Below are positions 35,295 through 46,600 of a stretch of DNA of 64,000 bases, piece by piece. The notes below the pieces were generated by a model. That model was not told the DNA's origin. It ran no database searches and saw nothing but the letters and a program-made list of their open reading frames with translations. Made by a program: the position numbers and the translations under genes. The DNA is taken from positions 3,224,001-3,288,000 of the forward strand of contig CANOQG010000007.1 in NCBI GenBank assembly GCA_947568835.1. Reading direction: 5' to 3'. Origin of the DNA: Protonemura montana. Taxonomy: Eukaryota > Arthropoda > Insecta > Plecoptera > Nemouridae. Every line of letters begins with the position of its first letter. Position 1 is the first letter of the stretch.

Positions 35295-38200
35295 CCTGCC
35301 CCATGTCCTGCCCCATGTCCCATGTCCTGCCTCATGTCCTGCCCCTTGTCCTGTCCTATTTCCTGCCCCATGTCCTGCCCCATGTCCTGCCCCGTGTCCT
35401 GCCCCATGTCCTGCCCCATGTTCTGCCCCATGTCCTGCCCCATGTCTTGCCCCATGTCCCATGTCCTGCCCCATGTCCTGCCCCATGTCCTGCCCCATGT
35501 CCTTCCCTATGTCCTGTCCCATGTCCTGCCCCATGTCCTGCCCCATGTCCTGCCCCATGTCCTGCTCCATGTCCTTCCCCTGTCCAGCCCCATGTCCCAT
35601 GTCCTGCCCCATGTCCTGCCACATGTCCTGCCCCATGTCCTGCCATATGTCCTGTCCCATGTCCTGCCCCATGTCCTGCCCTATGTCCTGCCCCATGTCC
35701 TGCCCCATGTCCTGCTCCATGTCCTGCCCCATGTCCTGCCCCATGTCCAATGTCTTGCCCCATATCCTGCCCTATGTCCTGCCCCATGTCCTGCCCCATG
35801 TCCTGCCCATGTCCTGTCCCATGTCCTGCCCCATGTCATGCCCCATGTCCTGCCCCATGTCCTGCCCCATGTCCTATGTCCTGCCCCATGTCCTGCCCCT
35901 TGTCCTGTCCCATTTCCTGCCCCATGTCCTGCCCCATGTCCTGACCCATGTCCTGCCCCATGTCCTGCCCCATGTCCTGCCGTATGTCCTGCCCCATGTC
36001 CTGCCCCATGTCCTGCCCTATGTCCTGTCCCATGTCCTGTCCCATGTCATGTCCCATGTCCTGCTCCTTGTCCTGCCCCATGTCCTGCCCCATGTCCCAT
36101 GTTTTGCCTCATGTCCTGCCCCATGTCCTGCCCCATGTCCTGCCCCATGTCCTGCCCCATGTCCTGCCCCATGTCCTGCCCCATGTCCTGTCCCATGTCC
36201 TGCCCCATGTTTTGCCCCATGTCCTGCCCCATGTCCTGCCCTATGTCCTGTCCCATGTCCTGCCCCATGTCCTGTCCCATGTCATGTCCCATGTCCTGCT
36301 CCATGTCCTGCCCCATGTCCTGCCCCATGTCCTGCCCTATGTCCTGCCCCATGTCCTGCCCCATGTCCTGCCCCATGTCCTGCCCCATGTCCTGCCCCAT
36401 GTCCTGCCCCATGTCCTGCCCCATGTCCTGCCCCATGTCCTGCCCCATGTCCCATGTCCTGCCCCATGTCCTGCCCCTTGTCCTGTCCCATTTCCTGCCC
36501 CATGTCCTACCCCATGTCCTGCCCCATGTCCTGCCCCATGTCCTGCCCCATGTCCTGCCTCATGTCCTGCCCCATGTCTTGCCCCATGTCCCATGTCCTG
36601 CCCCATGTCCTGCCCCATGTCCTGCCCCATGTCCTGCCCTATGTCCTGTCTTATGTCCTGCCCCATGTAATGCCCCATGTCCTGCTCCATGTCCTCCCCC
36701 TGTCCTGCCCTATGTCTTATGTCCTGCCCCATGTCCTGCCTCATGGCCTGCCCCATGTCCCGCCCTATGTCCTGTCCCATGTCCTGCCCCATTTCCTGCC
36801 CCATGTCCTGCTCCATGTCCTGCCCCATGTCCTGCCCCATGTCCCGCTCCATGTCCTCCCCATGTCCTGCCTCATGTCCCATGTCCTGCCCCATGTCCTG
36901 CCCCATGTCCTGTCCCATGTCCTGCCCCATGTTTTGCCCCATGTCCTGTCCAATGTCCTGCCTCATGTCCTGCCCCATGTCCTGCCCCATGTCCTGCCCC
37001 ATGTCCTGCCCCATGTCCTGTCCCATGTCCTGCCCCATGTCATGCCCCATGTCCTGCCCCATGTCCTGCCCCATGTCCCATGTCCTGCCCCATGTCCTGC
37101 CCTTTGTCCTGTCCCATTTCCTGCCCCATGTCCTGCCCCATGTCCTGCCCCATGTCCTGCCCCATGTCCTGCCCCATGTCTTGCCCCATGTTCCATGTCC
37201 TGCCCCATGTCCTGCCCCATGTCCTGCCCCATGTCCTTCCCTATGTCCTGTCCCATGTCCTGCCCCATGTCCTGCCCCATGTCCTGCTCCATGTCCTCCC
37301 CCTGTCCTGCCCCATGTCCCATGTCCTGCCCCATGTCCTGCCCCATGTCCTGCCCCATGTCCTGCCCTATGTCTTGTCCCATGTCCTGCCCCATGTCCTG
37401 CCCCATGTCCTGCCCTATGTCCTGCCCCATGTCTTGCCCCATGTCCCATGTCCTGCCCCATGTCCTGCCCCATGTCCTGCCCCATGTCCTGCCCTATGTC
37501 CTGCCCCATGTCCTGCCCCTTGTCCTGCCCCATGTCCTGCTCCATGTCCTGCCCCATGTCCCATGTCCTGCCCCATTTCCTGCCCCATGTCCTGCCCCAT
37601 GTCCTGCCTCATGTCCTGCCCCATGTCCTGCCCTATGTCCTGCCCCATGCCCTGCCCCATGTCCTGCTCCATGTCCTGCCCTATGTCCTGCTCCATGTCC
37701 TGCCCTATGTCCTGTCCCATGTCCTGCTCCATGTCCTGCCCCATGTCCTGCCCCATGTCCCATGTCTTGCCCCATGTCCTGCCCCATGTCCTGTCCCATG
37801 TCCTGCCCCATGTCATGCCCCATGTCCTGCCCCATGTCCTGCCCCATGTCCCATGTCCTGCCTCATGTCCTGCCCCTTGTCCTGTCCTATTTCCTGCCCC
37901 ATGTCCTGCCCCATGTCCTGCCCCGTGTCCTGCCCCATGTCCTGCCCCATGTTCTGCCCCATGTCCTGCCCCATATCTTGCCCCATGTCCAATGTCCTGC
38001 CCCATGTCCTGCCCCATGTCCTGCCCCATGTCCTTCCCTATGTCCTGTCCCATGTCCTGCCCCATGTCCTGCCCCATGTCCTGCCCCATGTCCTGCTCCA
38101 TGTCCTTCCCCTGTCCAGCCCCATGTCCCATGTCCTGCCCCATGTCCTGCCACATGTCCTGCCCCATGTCCTGCCATATGTCCTGTCCCATGTCCTGCCC

Positions 38201-38940
38201 CATGTCCTGCCCTATGTCCTGCCCCATGTCCTGCCCCATGTCCTGCTCCATGTCCTGCCCCATGTCCTGCCCCATGTCCCATGTCTTGCCCCATATCCTG
38301 CCCTATGTCCTGCCCCATGTCCTGCCCCATGTCCTGCCCATGTCCTGTCCCATGTCCTGCCCCATGTCCTATGTCCTGCCCCATGTCCTGCCCCTTGTCC
38401 TGTCCCATTTCCTGCCCCATGTCCTGCCCTATGTCCTGTCCCATGTCCTGCCCCTTGTCCTGCACCATGTCCTGCTCCATGTCCTGCCCCATGTCCCATG
38501 TCCTGCCCCATTTCCTGCCCCATGTCCTGCCCCATGTCCTGCCCCATGTCCTGCCACATGTCCTGCCCCATGTCCGACCCCATGTCCTGCCCTATGTCCT
38601 GCCCCATGTCCTGCCCCATGTCCTGCCCCATGTCCTGCCCATGTCCTGTCCCATGTCCTGCCCCATGTCATGCCCCATGTCCTGCCCCATGTCCTGCCCC
38701 ATGTCCTATGTCCTGCCCCATGTCCTGCCCCTTGTCCTGTCCCATTTCCTGCCCCATGTCCTGCCCTATGTCCTGTCCCATGTCCTGCCCCTTGTCCTGC
38801 CCCATGTCCTGCTCCATGTCCTGCCCCATGTCCCATGTCCTGCTCCATGTCCTTCCCCTGTCCAGCCCCATGTCCCATGTCCTGCCCCATGTCCTGCCAC
38901 ATGTCCTGCCCTATGTCCTGTCCCATGTCCTGCCCCTTGT
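35295..38940. repeat. 4.2-kb higher-order repeat, copy C (partial)
   Basis: Matches copy B at +4,225 from TCCTATTTCC (about 35,355) through TGACCC at 35,942, TAA at 36,668 and CCATATCTTGCC near 37,972. Two insertions relative to B raise the offset to 4,309 (84 bp near 37,620-37,700, containing CATGCCC and a doubled TGCTCC) and then to 4,333 (24 bp, the CCATATG unit that B lacks). The match ends near 38,940; no TAG unit follows until 40,673. Confidence 0.8.
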
Positions 38941-40750
38941 CCTGCCCCATGTCCTGCTCCATGTCCTGCCCCATGTCCCATGTCCTGCTCCATGTCCTTC
39001 CCCTGTCCAGCCCCATGTCCCATGTCCTGCCCCATGTCCTGCCACATGTCCTGCCCCAAATCCTGCCCCATGTCCTGCCCCATGTCCTGCCCTATGTCCT
39101 GTCTTATGTCCTGCCCCATGTAATGCCCCATGTCCTGCTCCATGTCCTCCCCCTGTCCTGCCCTATGTCTTATGTCCTGCCCCATGTCCTGCCTCATGGC
39201 CTGCCCCATGTCCTGCCCTATGTCCTGTCCCATGTCCTGCCCCATTTCCTGCCCCATGTCCTGCTCCATGTCCTGCCCCATGTCCTGCCCAATGTCCCGC
39301 TCCATGTCCTCCCCCTGTCCTGCCTCATGTCCCATGTCCTGCCCCATGTCCTGCCCCATGTCCTGCCCCATGTCCTGCCCCATGTCCTGTCCCATGTCCT
39401 GCCCCATGTTTTGCCCCATGTCCTGTCCAATGTCCTGCCTCATGTCCTGCCCCATGTCCTGCCCCATGTCCTGCCCCATGTCCTGCCCCATGTCCTGTCC
39501 CATGTCCTGCCCCATGTCATGCCCCATGTCCTGCCCCATGTCCTGCCCCATGTCCCATGTCCTGCCCCATGTCCTGCCCTTTGTCCTGTCCCATTTCCTG
39601 CCCCATGTCCTGCCCCATGTCCTGCCCCATGTCCTGCCCCATGTCCTGCCCCATGTCTTGCCCCATGTCCCATGTCCTGCCCCATGTCCTGCCCCATGTC
39701 CTGCCCCATGTCCTTCCCTATGTCCTGTCCCATGTCCTGCCCCATGTCCTGCCCCATGTCCTGCTCCATGTTCTCCCCCTGTCCTGCCCCATGTCCCATG
39801 TCCTGCCCCATGTCCTGCCCCATGTCCTGCCCCATGTCCTGCCCTATGTCTTGTCCCATGTCCTGCCCAATGTCCTGCCCCATGTCCTGCCCTATGTCCT
39901 GCCCCTTGTCTTGCCCCATGTCCCATGTCCTGCCCCATGTCCTGCCCCATGTCCTGCCCCATGTCCTGCCCTATGTCCTGCCCCATGTCCTGCCCCATGT
40001 CCTGCTCCATGTCCTGCCCCATGTCCTGCCCCATGTCCCATGTCATGCCCCATGTCCTGCCCCATGTCCTGCCCCATGTCCTGTCCCATGACCTGCTCTA
40101 TGTCCTGCCCCATGTCTTGCCCCATGTCCCATGTCCTGCCTCACGTCCTGCCCCATGTCCTGCCCCATGTCCTGCCCCATGTCCTGCCCCATGTCCTGCC
40201 CCATGTCCTGCCCTATGTCCTGCCCCATGTCCTGCCCCATGTCCTGCCCTATGCCCTGTCCCATGTCCTGTCCCATGTCATTTCCCATGTCCTGCTCCAT
40301 GTCCTGCCCCATGTCCTGCCCCATGTCCTGCCCTATGTCCTGCCCCATGTCCTGCCCCATGTCCTGCTCCATGTCCTGCCCCATGTCCTGCCCCATGTCC
40401 CATGTCATGCCCCATGTCCTGCCCCATGTCCTGCCCCATGTCCTGCCCCATGTCCTGCCCCATGTCCTGCCCTATGTCCTGTCCCATGTCCTGCCCCTTG
40501 TCCTGCCCCATGTCCTGCTCCATGTCCTTCCCCATGTCCCATGTCCTGCCCCATTGCCTGCCCCATGTCCTGCCCCATGTCCTGCCCCATGTCCTGCCAC
40601 ATGTCCTGCCCCATGTCCTGCCCCATGTCCTGTCCCATTTCCTGCCCCATGTCCTGCCCCATGTCCTGCCCCTAGTCCTGCCCTATGTCCTGTCCCATGT
40701 CCTGCCCCATGTCCTGCCCCATGTCCTGTCCCATGTCCTGCCTCATGTCC
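38941..40750. repeat. Array segment related to 12,130-13,270 and then diverging
   Basis: From the TAA unit at 39,121 to the TCCCATGACCTG unit at about 40,085 the landmark order matches 12,128-13,092 at a constant +26,993. Beyond about 40,275 it departs: CATTTCCCATG where the older array has CATGTCCCATG, and TGCTCCATGTCCTGCC instead of TCCTCCCC. A TAG unit lies at 40,673. It is the rightmost place where the TCCCATGACCTG unit occurs. Confidence 0.7.
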
Positions 40751-43620
40751 TGCCCCATGTCCTACCCTATGTCCTGCCCCATGTCCTGCCCCATGTCCTG
40801 CCCCATGTCCTGCCCTATGTCCTGCCCCATGTCCTGCCTTATGTCCTGCCCTATGTCCTGTCCCATGTCCTGCCCCATGTCCTGCCCCATGTCCTGTCCC
40901 ATGTCATGTCCCATGTCCTGCTCCATGTCCTGTTCCATGTCCTGCCCCATGTCCTGCCCCATGTCCTGCCCCATGTCCTGCCCCATGTCCTGCCCCATGT
41001 CCTGTCTCATGTCCTGCACCATGTCCTGCCCCATGTCCTGCCCCATGTCCTGCCCCATGTCCTGCTCCATGTCCTGCCCCATGTCCTGCCCCATGTCCCA
41101 TGTCCTGCCCCATGTCCTGCCCCATGTCCTGTCCCATGTCCTGCCCCATGTCATGCCCCATGTCCTGCCCCATGTCCTGCCCCATGTCCCATGTCCTGCC
41201 TCATGTCCTGCCCCTTGTCCTGTCCTATTTCCTGCCCCATGTCCTGCCCCATGTCCTGCCCCGTGTCCTGCCCCATGTCCTGCCCCATGTCCTGCTCCAT
41301 GTCCTGCCCCATGTCCTTCCCCATGTCCTGCCCTATGTCCTGCCCCATGTCCTGCCCCATGTCCTGCCCCATGTCCTGCCCCATGTCCTGCCCCATGTCC
41401 TGCCCCATGTCCTGCCCCATGTCCTGCCCCATGTCCTGCCCCATGTCCTGCCCCATGTCCCATGTCCTGCCCCATGTCCTGCCCCTTGTTCTGTCCCATT
41501 TCCTGCCCCATGTCCTACCCCATGTCCTGCCTCATGTCCTGCCCCATGTCCTGCCCCATGTCCTGCCTCATGTCCTGCCCCATGTCTTGCCCCATGTCCC
41601 ATGTCCTGCCCCATGTCCTGCCCCATGTCCTGCCCCATGTCCTGCCCTATGTCCTGTCTTATGTCCTGCCCCATGTAATGCCCCATGTCCTGCTCCATGT
41701 CCTCCCCCTGTCCTGCCCTCTATCTTATGTCCAGCCCCATGTCCTGCCTCATGGCCTGCCCCATGTCCTGCCCTATGTCCTGTCCCATGTCCTGCCCCAT
41801 TTCCTGCCCCATGTCCTGCTCCATGTCCTGCCCCATGTCCTGCCCCATGTCCCGCTCCATGTCCTCCCCATGTCCTGCCTCATGTCCCATGTCCTGCCCA
41901 ATGTCCTGCCTCATGTCCTGCCCCATGTCCTGCCCCATGTCCTGCCCCATGTCCTGCCCCATGTCCTGTCCCATGTCCTGCCCCATGTCATGCCCCATGT
42001 CCTGCCCCATGTCCTGCCCCATGTCCCATGTCCTGCCCCATGTCCTGCCCTTTGTCCTGTCCCATTTCCTGCCCCATGTCCTGCCCCATGTCCTGCCCCA
42101 TGTCCTGCCCCATGTCCTGCCCCATGTCTTGCCCCATGTTCCATGTCCTGCCCCATGTCCTGCCCCATGTCCTGCCCCATGTCCTTCCCTATGTCCTGTC
42201 CCATGTCCTGCCCCATGTCCTGCCCCATGTCCTGCTCCATGTCCTCCCCCTGTCCTGCCCCATGTCCCATGTCCTGCATCATGTCCTGCCCCATGTCCTG
42301 CCCCATGTCCTGCCCTATGTCTTGTCCCATGTCCTGCCCCATGTCCTGCCCCATGTCCTGCCCTATGTCCTGCCCCATGTCTTGCCCCATGTCCCATGTC
42401 CTGCCCCATGTCCTGCCCCATGTCCTGCCCCATGTCCTGCCCTATGTCCTGCCCCATGTCCTGCCCCTTGTCCTGCCCCATGTCCTGCTCCATGTCCTGC
42501 CCCATGTCCCATGTCCTGCCCCATTTCCTGCCCCATGTCCTGCCCCATGTCCTGTCCCATGTCCTGCCTCATGTCCTGCCCCATGTCCTGCCCTATGTCC
42601 TGCCCCATGCCCTGCCCCATGTCCTGTCCCATGTCCTGCCCTATGTCCTGCCCCATGTCCTGCCCTATGTCCTGTCCCATGTCCTGCTCCATGTCCTGCC
42701 CCATGTCCTGCCCCATGTCCCATGTCTTGCCCCATGTCCTGCCCCATGTCCTGCCCCATGTCCTGCCCCATGTCCTGCCCTATGTCCTGCCCCATGTCCT
42801 GCCCTATGTCCTGTCCCATGTCCTGCTCCATGTCCTGCCCCATGTCCTGCCCCATGTCCCATGTCCTGCCCCATGTCCTGCCCCATGTCCCATGTCCTGC
42901 CCCATGTCCTGCCCCTTGTCCTGTCCCATTTCCTGCCCCATGTCCTACCCAAGGTCCTGCCCCATGTCCTGCCCCATGTCCTGCCCCATGTCCTGCCTCA
43001 TGTCCTGCCCCATGTCTTGCCCCATGTCCCATGTCCTGCCCCATGTCTTGCCCCATGTCCTGCCCCATGTCCTGCCCTATGTCCTGTCTTATGTCCTGCC
43101 CCATGTAATGCCCCATGTCCTGCTCCATGTCCTCCCCCTGTCCTGCCCCATGTCCCATGTCCTGCCCCATTTCCTGCCCCATGTCCTGCCCCATGTCCTG
43201 CCCCATGTCCTGCCCCATGTCCTGTCCCATGTCCTGCCCCATGTCCTGCCCCATGTCCTGCCCCTAGTCCTGCCCTATGTCCTGTCCCATGTCCTGCCCC
43301 ATGTCCTGCCCCATGTCCTGCCCCATGTCCTGCCCCATGTCCTGCCCCATGTCTTGCCCCATGTCCCATGTCCTGCCCCATGTCCTGCCCCATGTCCTGC
43401 CCCATGTCCTTCCCTATGTCCTGTCCCATGTCCTGCCCCATGTCCTGCCCCATGTCCTGCTCCATGTCCTCCCCCTGTCCTGCCCCATGTCCCATGTCCT
43501 GCCCCATGTCCTGCCCCATGTCCTGCCCCATGTCCTGCCCTATGTCTTGTCCCATGTCCTGCCCCATGTCCTGCCCCATGTCCTGCCCTATGTCCTGCCC
43601 CATGTCTTGCCCCATGTCCC
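40751..43620. repeat. Left member of a 5,838-bp-offset pair
   Basis: Starts near TCCTACCCTATG (40,762). Runs through TGTTCCATG and TGTCTCATG, both rare elsewhere, the TAA units at 41,676 and 43,106, and the TAG unit at about 43,265. All recur near +5,838 (+5,850 at the left edge, because 12 bp are absent from the partner). A private base change, TACCCAAGGTCC, lies at about 42,950. Confidence 0.85.
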
Positions 43621-43811
43621 ATGTCCTGCCCTATGTCCTGCCCCATGTCCTGCCCCATGTCCTGCCCCATGTCCTGCCCTATGTCATGCCCCATGTCCTG
43701 CCCTATGTCCTGTCCCATGTCCTGCTCCATGTCCTGCCCCATGTCCTGCCCCATGTCCCATGTCCTGCCCCATGTCCTGCCCCATGTCCTGTCCCATGTC
43801 CTGACCCATGT

Positions 43812-45495
43812 CATGCCCCATGTCCTGCCCCATGTCCTGCCCCATGTCCCATGTCCTGCCTCATGTCCTGCCCCTTGTCCTGTCCTATTTCCTGCCCCAT
43901 GTCCTGCCCCATGTCCTGCCCCGTGTCCTGCCCCATGTCCTGCCCCATGTTCTGCCCCATGTCCTGCCCCATGTCTTGCCCCATGTCCCATGTCCTGCCC
44001 CATGTCCTGCCCCATGTCCTGCCCCATGTCCTTCCCTATGTCCTGTCCCATGTCCTGCCCCATGTCCTGCCCCATGTCCTGCCCCATGTCCTGCTCCATG
44101 TCCTTCCCCTGTCCAGCCCCATGTCCCATGTCCTGCCCCATGTCCTGCCACATGTCCTGCCCCATGTCCTGCCATATGTCCTGTCCCATGTCCTGCCCCA
44201 TGTCCTGCCCTATGTCCTGCCCCATGTCCTGCCCCATGTCCTGCTCCATGTCCTGCCCCATGTCCTGCCCCATGTCCAATGTCTTGCCCCATATCCTGCC
44301 CTATGTCCTGCCCCATGTCCTGCCCCATGTCCTGCCCATGTCCTGTCCCATGTCCTGCCCCATGTCATGCCCCATGTCCTGCCCCATGTCCTGCCCCATG
44401 TCCTATGTCCTGCCCCATGTCCTGCCCCTTGTCCTGTCCCATTTCCTGCCCCATGTCCTGCCCCATGTCCTGACCCATGTCCTGCCCCATGTCCTGCCCC
44501 ATGTCCTGCCGTATGTCCTGCCCCATGTCCTGCCCCATGTCCTGCCCTATGTCCTGTCCCATGTCCTGTCCCATGTCATGTCCCATGTCCTGCTCCATGT
44601 CCTGCCCCATGTCCTGCCCCATGTCCCATGTTTTGCCTCATGTCCTGCCCCATGTCCTGCCCCATGTCCTGCCCCATGTCCTGCCCCATGTCCTGTCCCA
44701 TGTCCTGCCCCATGTTTTGCCCCATGTCCTGCCCCATGTCCTGCCCTATGTCCTGTCCCATGTCCTGCCCCATGTCCTGTCCCATGTCATGTCCCATGTC
44801 CTGCTCCATGTCCTGCCCCATGTCCTGCCCCATGTCCTGCCCTATGTCCTGCCCCATGTCCTGCCCCATGTCCTGCCCCATGTCCTGCCCCATGTCCTGC
44901 CCCATGTCCTGCCCCATGTCCTGCCCCATGTCCTGCCCCATGTCCTGCCCCATGTCCCATGTCCTGCCCCATGTCCTGCCCCTTGTCCTGTCCCATTTCC
45001 TGCCCCATGTCCTACCCCATGTCCTGCCCCATGTCCTGCCCCATGTCCTGCCCCATGTCCTGCCTCATGTCCTGCCCCATGTCTTGCCCCATGTCCCATG
45101 TCCTGCCCCATGTCCTGCCCCATGTCCTGCCCCATGTCCTGCCCTATGTCCTGTCTTATGTCCTGCCCCATGTAATGCCCCATGTCCTGCTCCATGTCCT
45201 CCCCCTGTCCTGCCCTATGTCTTATGTCCTGCCCCATGTCCTGCCTCATGGCCTGCCCCATGTCCCGCCCTATGTCCTGTCCCATGTCCTGCCCCATTTC
45301 CTGCCCCATGTCCTGCTCCATGTCCTGCCCCATGTCCTGCCCCATGTCCCGCTCCATGTCCTCCCCATGTCCTGCCTCATGTCCCATGTCCTGCCCCATG
45401 TCCTGCCCCATGTCCTGTCCCATGTCCTGCCCCATGTTTTGCCCCATGTCCTGTCCAATGTCCTGCCTCATGTCCTGCCCCATGTCCTGCCCCAT
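43812..45495. repeat. Partial copy of the 4.2-kb repeat family
   Basis: TCCTATTTCC at about 43,884, CCAGCCCC, CCACATG, CCATATG, TGACCC at 44,471, TGCCGTATG and the TAA unit at 45,173 match 35,280-36,990 at +8,529. The offset falls to +8,505 after a 24-bp loss between 44,640 and 44,700. It is interrupted on both sides by other segments. Confidence 0.8.
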
Positions 45496-46600
45496 GTCCT
45501 ATGTCCTGCCCCATGTCCTGCCCCTTGTCCTGTCCCATTTCCTGCCCCATGTCCTGCCCTATGTCCTGTCCCATGTCCTGCCCCTTGTCCTGCACCATGT
45601 CCTGCTCCATGTCCTGCCCCATGTCCCATGTCCTGCCCCATTTCCTGCCCCATGTCCTGCCCCATGTCCTGCCCCATGTCCTGCCACATGTCCTGCCCCA
45701 TGTCCTGCCCCATGTCCTGCCCTATTTCCTGCCCCATGTCCTGCCCCATGTCCTGCCCCATGTCCTGCCCATGTCCTGTCCCATGTCCTGCCCCATGTCA
45801 TGCCCCATGTCCTGCCCCATGTCCTGCCCCATGTCCTATGTCCTGCCCCATGTCCTGCCCCTTGTCCTGTCCCATTTCCTGCCCCATGTCCTGCCCTATG
45901 TCCTGTCCCATGTCCTGCCCCTTGTCCTGCCCCATGTCCTGCTCCATGTCCTGCCCCATGTCCCATGTCCTGCTCCATGTCCTTCCCCTGTCCAGCCCCA
46001 TGTCCCATGTCCTGCCCCATGTCCTGCCACATGTCCTGCCCTATGTCCTGTCCCATGTCCTGCCCCTTGTCCTGCCCCATGTCCTGCTCCATGTCCTGCC
46101 CCATGTCCCATGTCCTGCTCCATGTCCTTCCCCTGTCCAGCCCCATGTCCCATGTCCTCCCCATGTCCTGCCACATGTCCTGCCCCATATCCTGCCCCAT
46201 GTCCTGCCCCATGTCCTGCCCTATGTCCTGTCTTATGTCCTGCCCCATGTAATGCCCCATGTCCTGCTCCATGTCCTCCCCCTGTCCTGCCCTATGTCTT
46301 ATGTCCTGCCCCATGTCCTGCCTCATGGCCTGCCCCATGTCCTGCCCTATGTCCTGTCCCATGTCCTGCCCCATTTCCTGCCCCATGTCTTGCTCCATGT
46401 CCTGCCCCATGTCCTGCCCAATGTCCCGCTCCATGTCCTCCCCCTGTCCTGCCTCATGTCCCATGTCCTGCCCCATGTCCTGCCCCATGTCCTGCCCCAT
46501 GTCCTGCCCCATGTCCTGTCCCATGTCCTGCCCCATGTTTTGCCCCATGTCCTGTCCAATGTCCTGCCTCATGTCCTGCCCCATGTCCTGCCCCATGTCC
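45496..46600. repeat. Array segment related to about 38,366-39,471
   Basis: TGCACCATG (about 45,590), the paired CCAGCCCC units, CCACATG, the TAA unit at 46,250 and TGCCCAATGTCCCG near 46,416 match the segment before the 39,121 TAA unit at about +7,130. Private differences are TCCTCCCCATG near 46,156 and ATGTCTTGCTCC near 46,387. Confidence 0.75.

Noticed and set aside
24108..40091. A 5,327-codon + strand open reading frame, and dozens of others over 1,000 codons
   Set aside because: The consensus has no stop in any frame, so length carries no information. The frame changes among MSCP, HVLP and PCPA at each short unit, with no signal peptide, domain or non-repeat ends. Stops are simply mutated units copied with the higher-order repeats.
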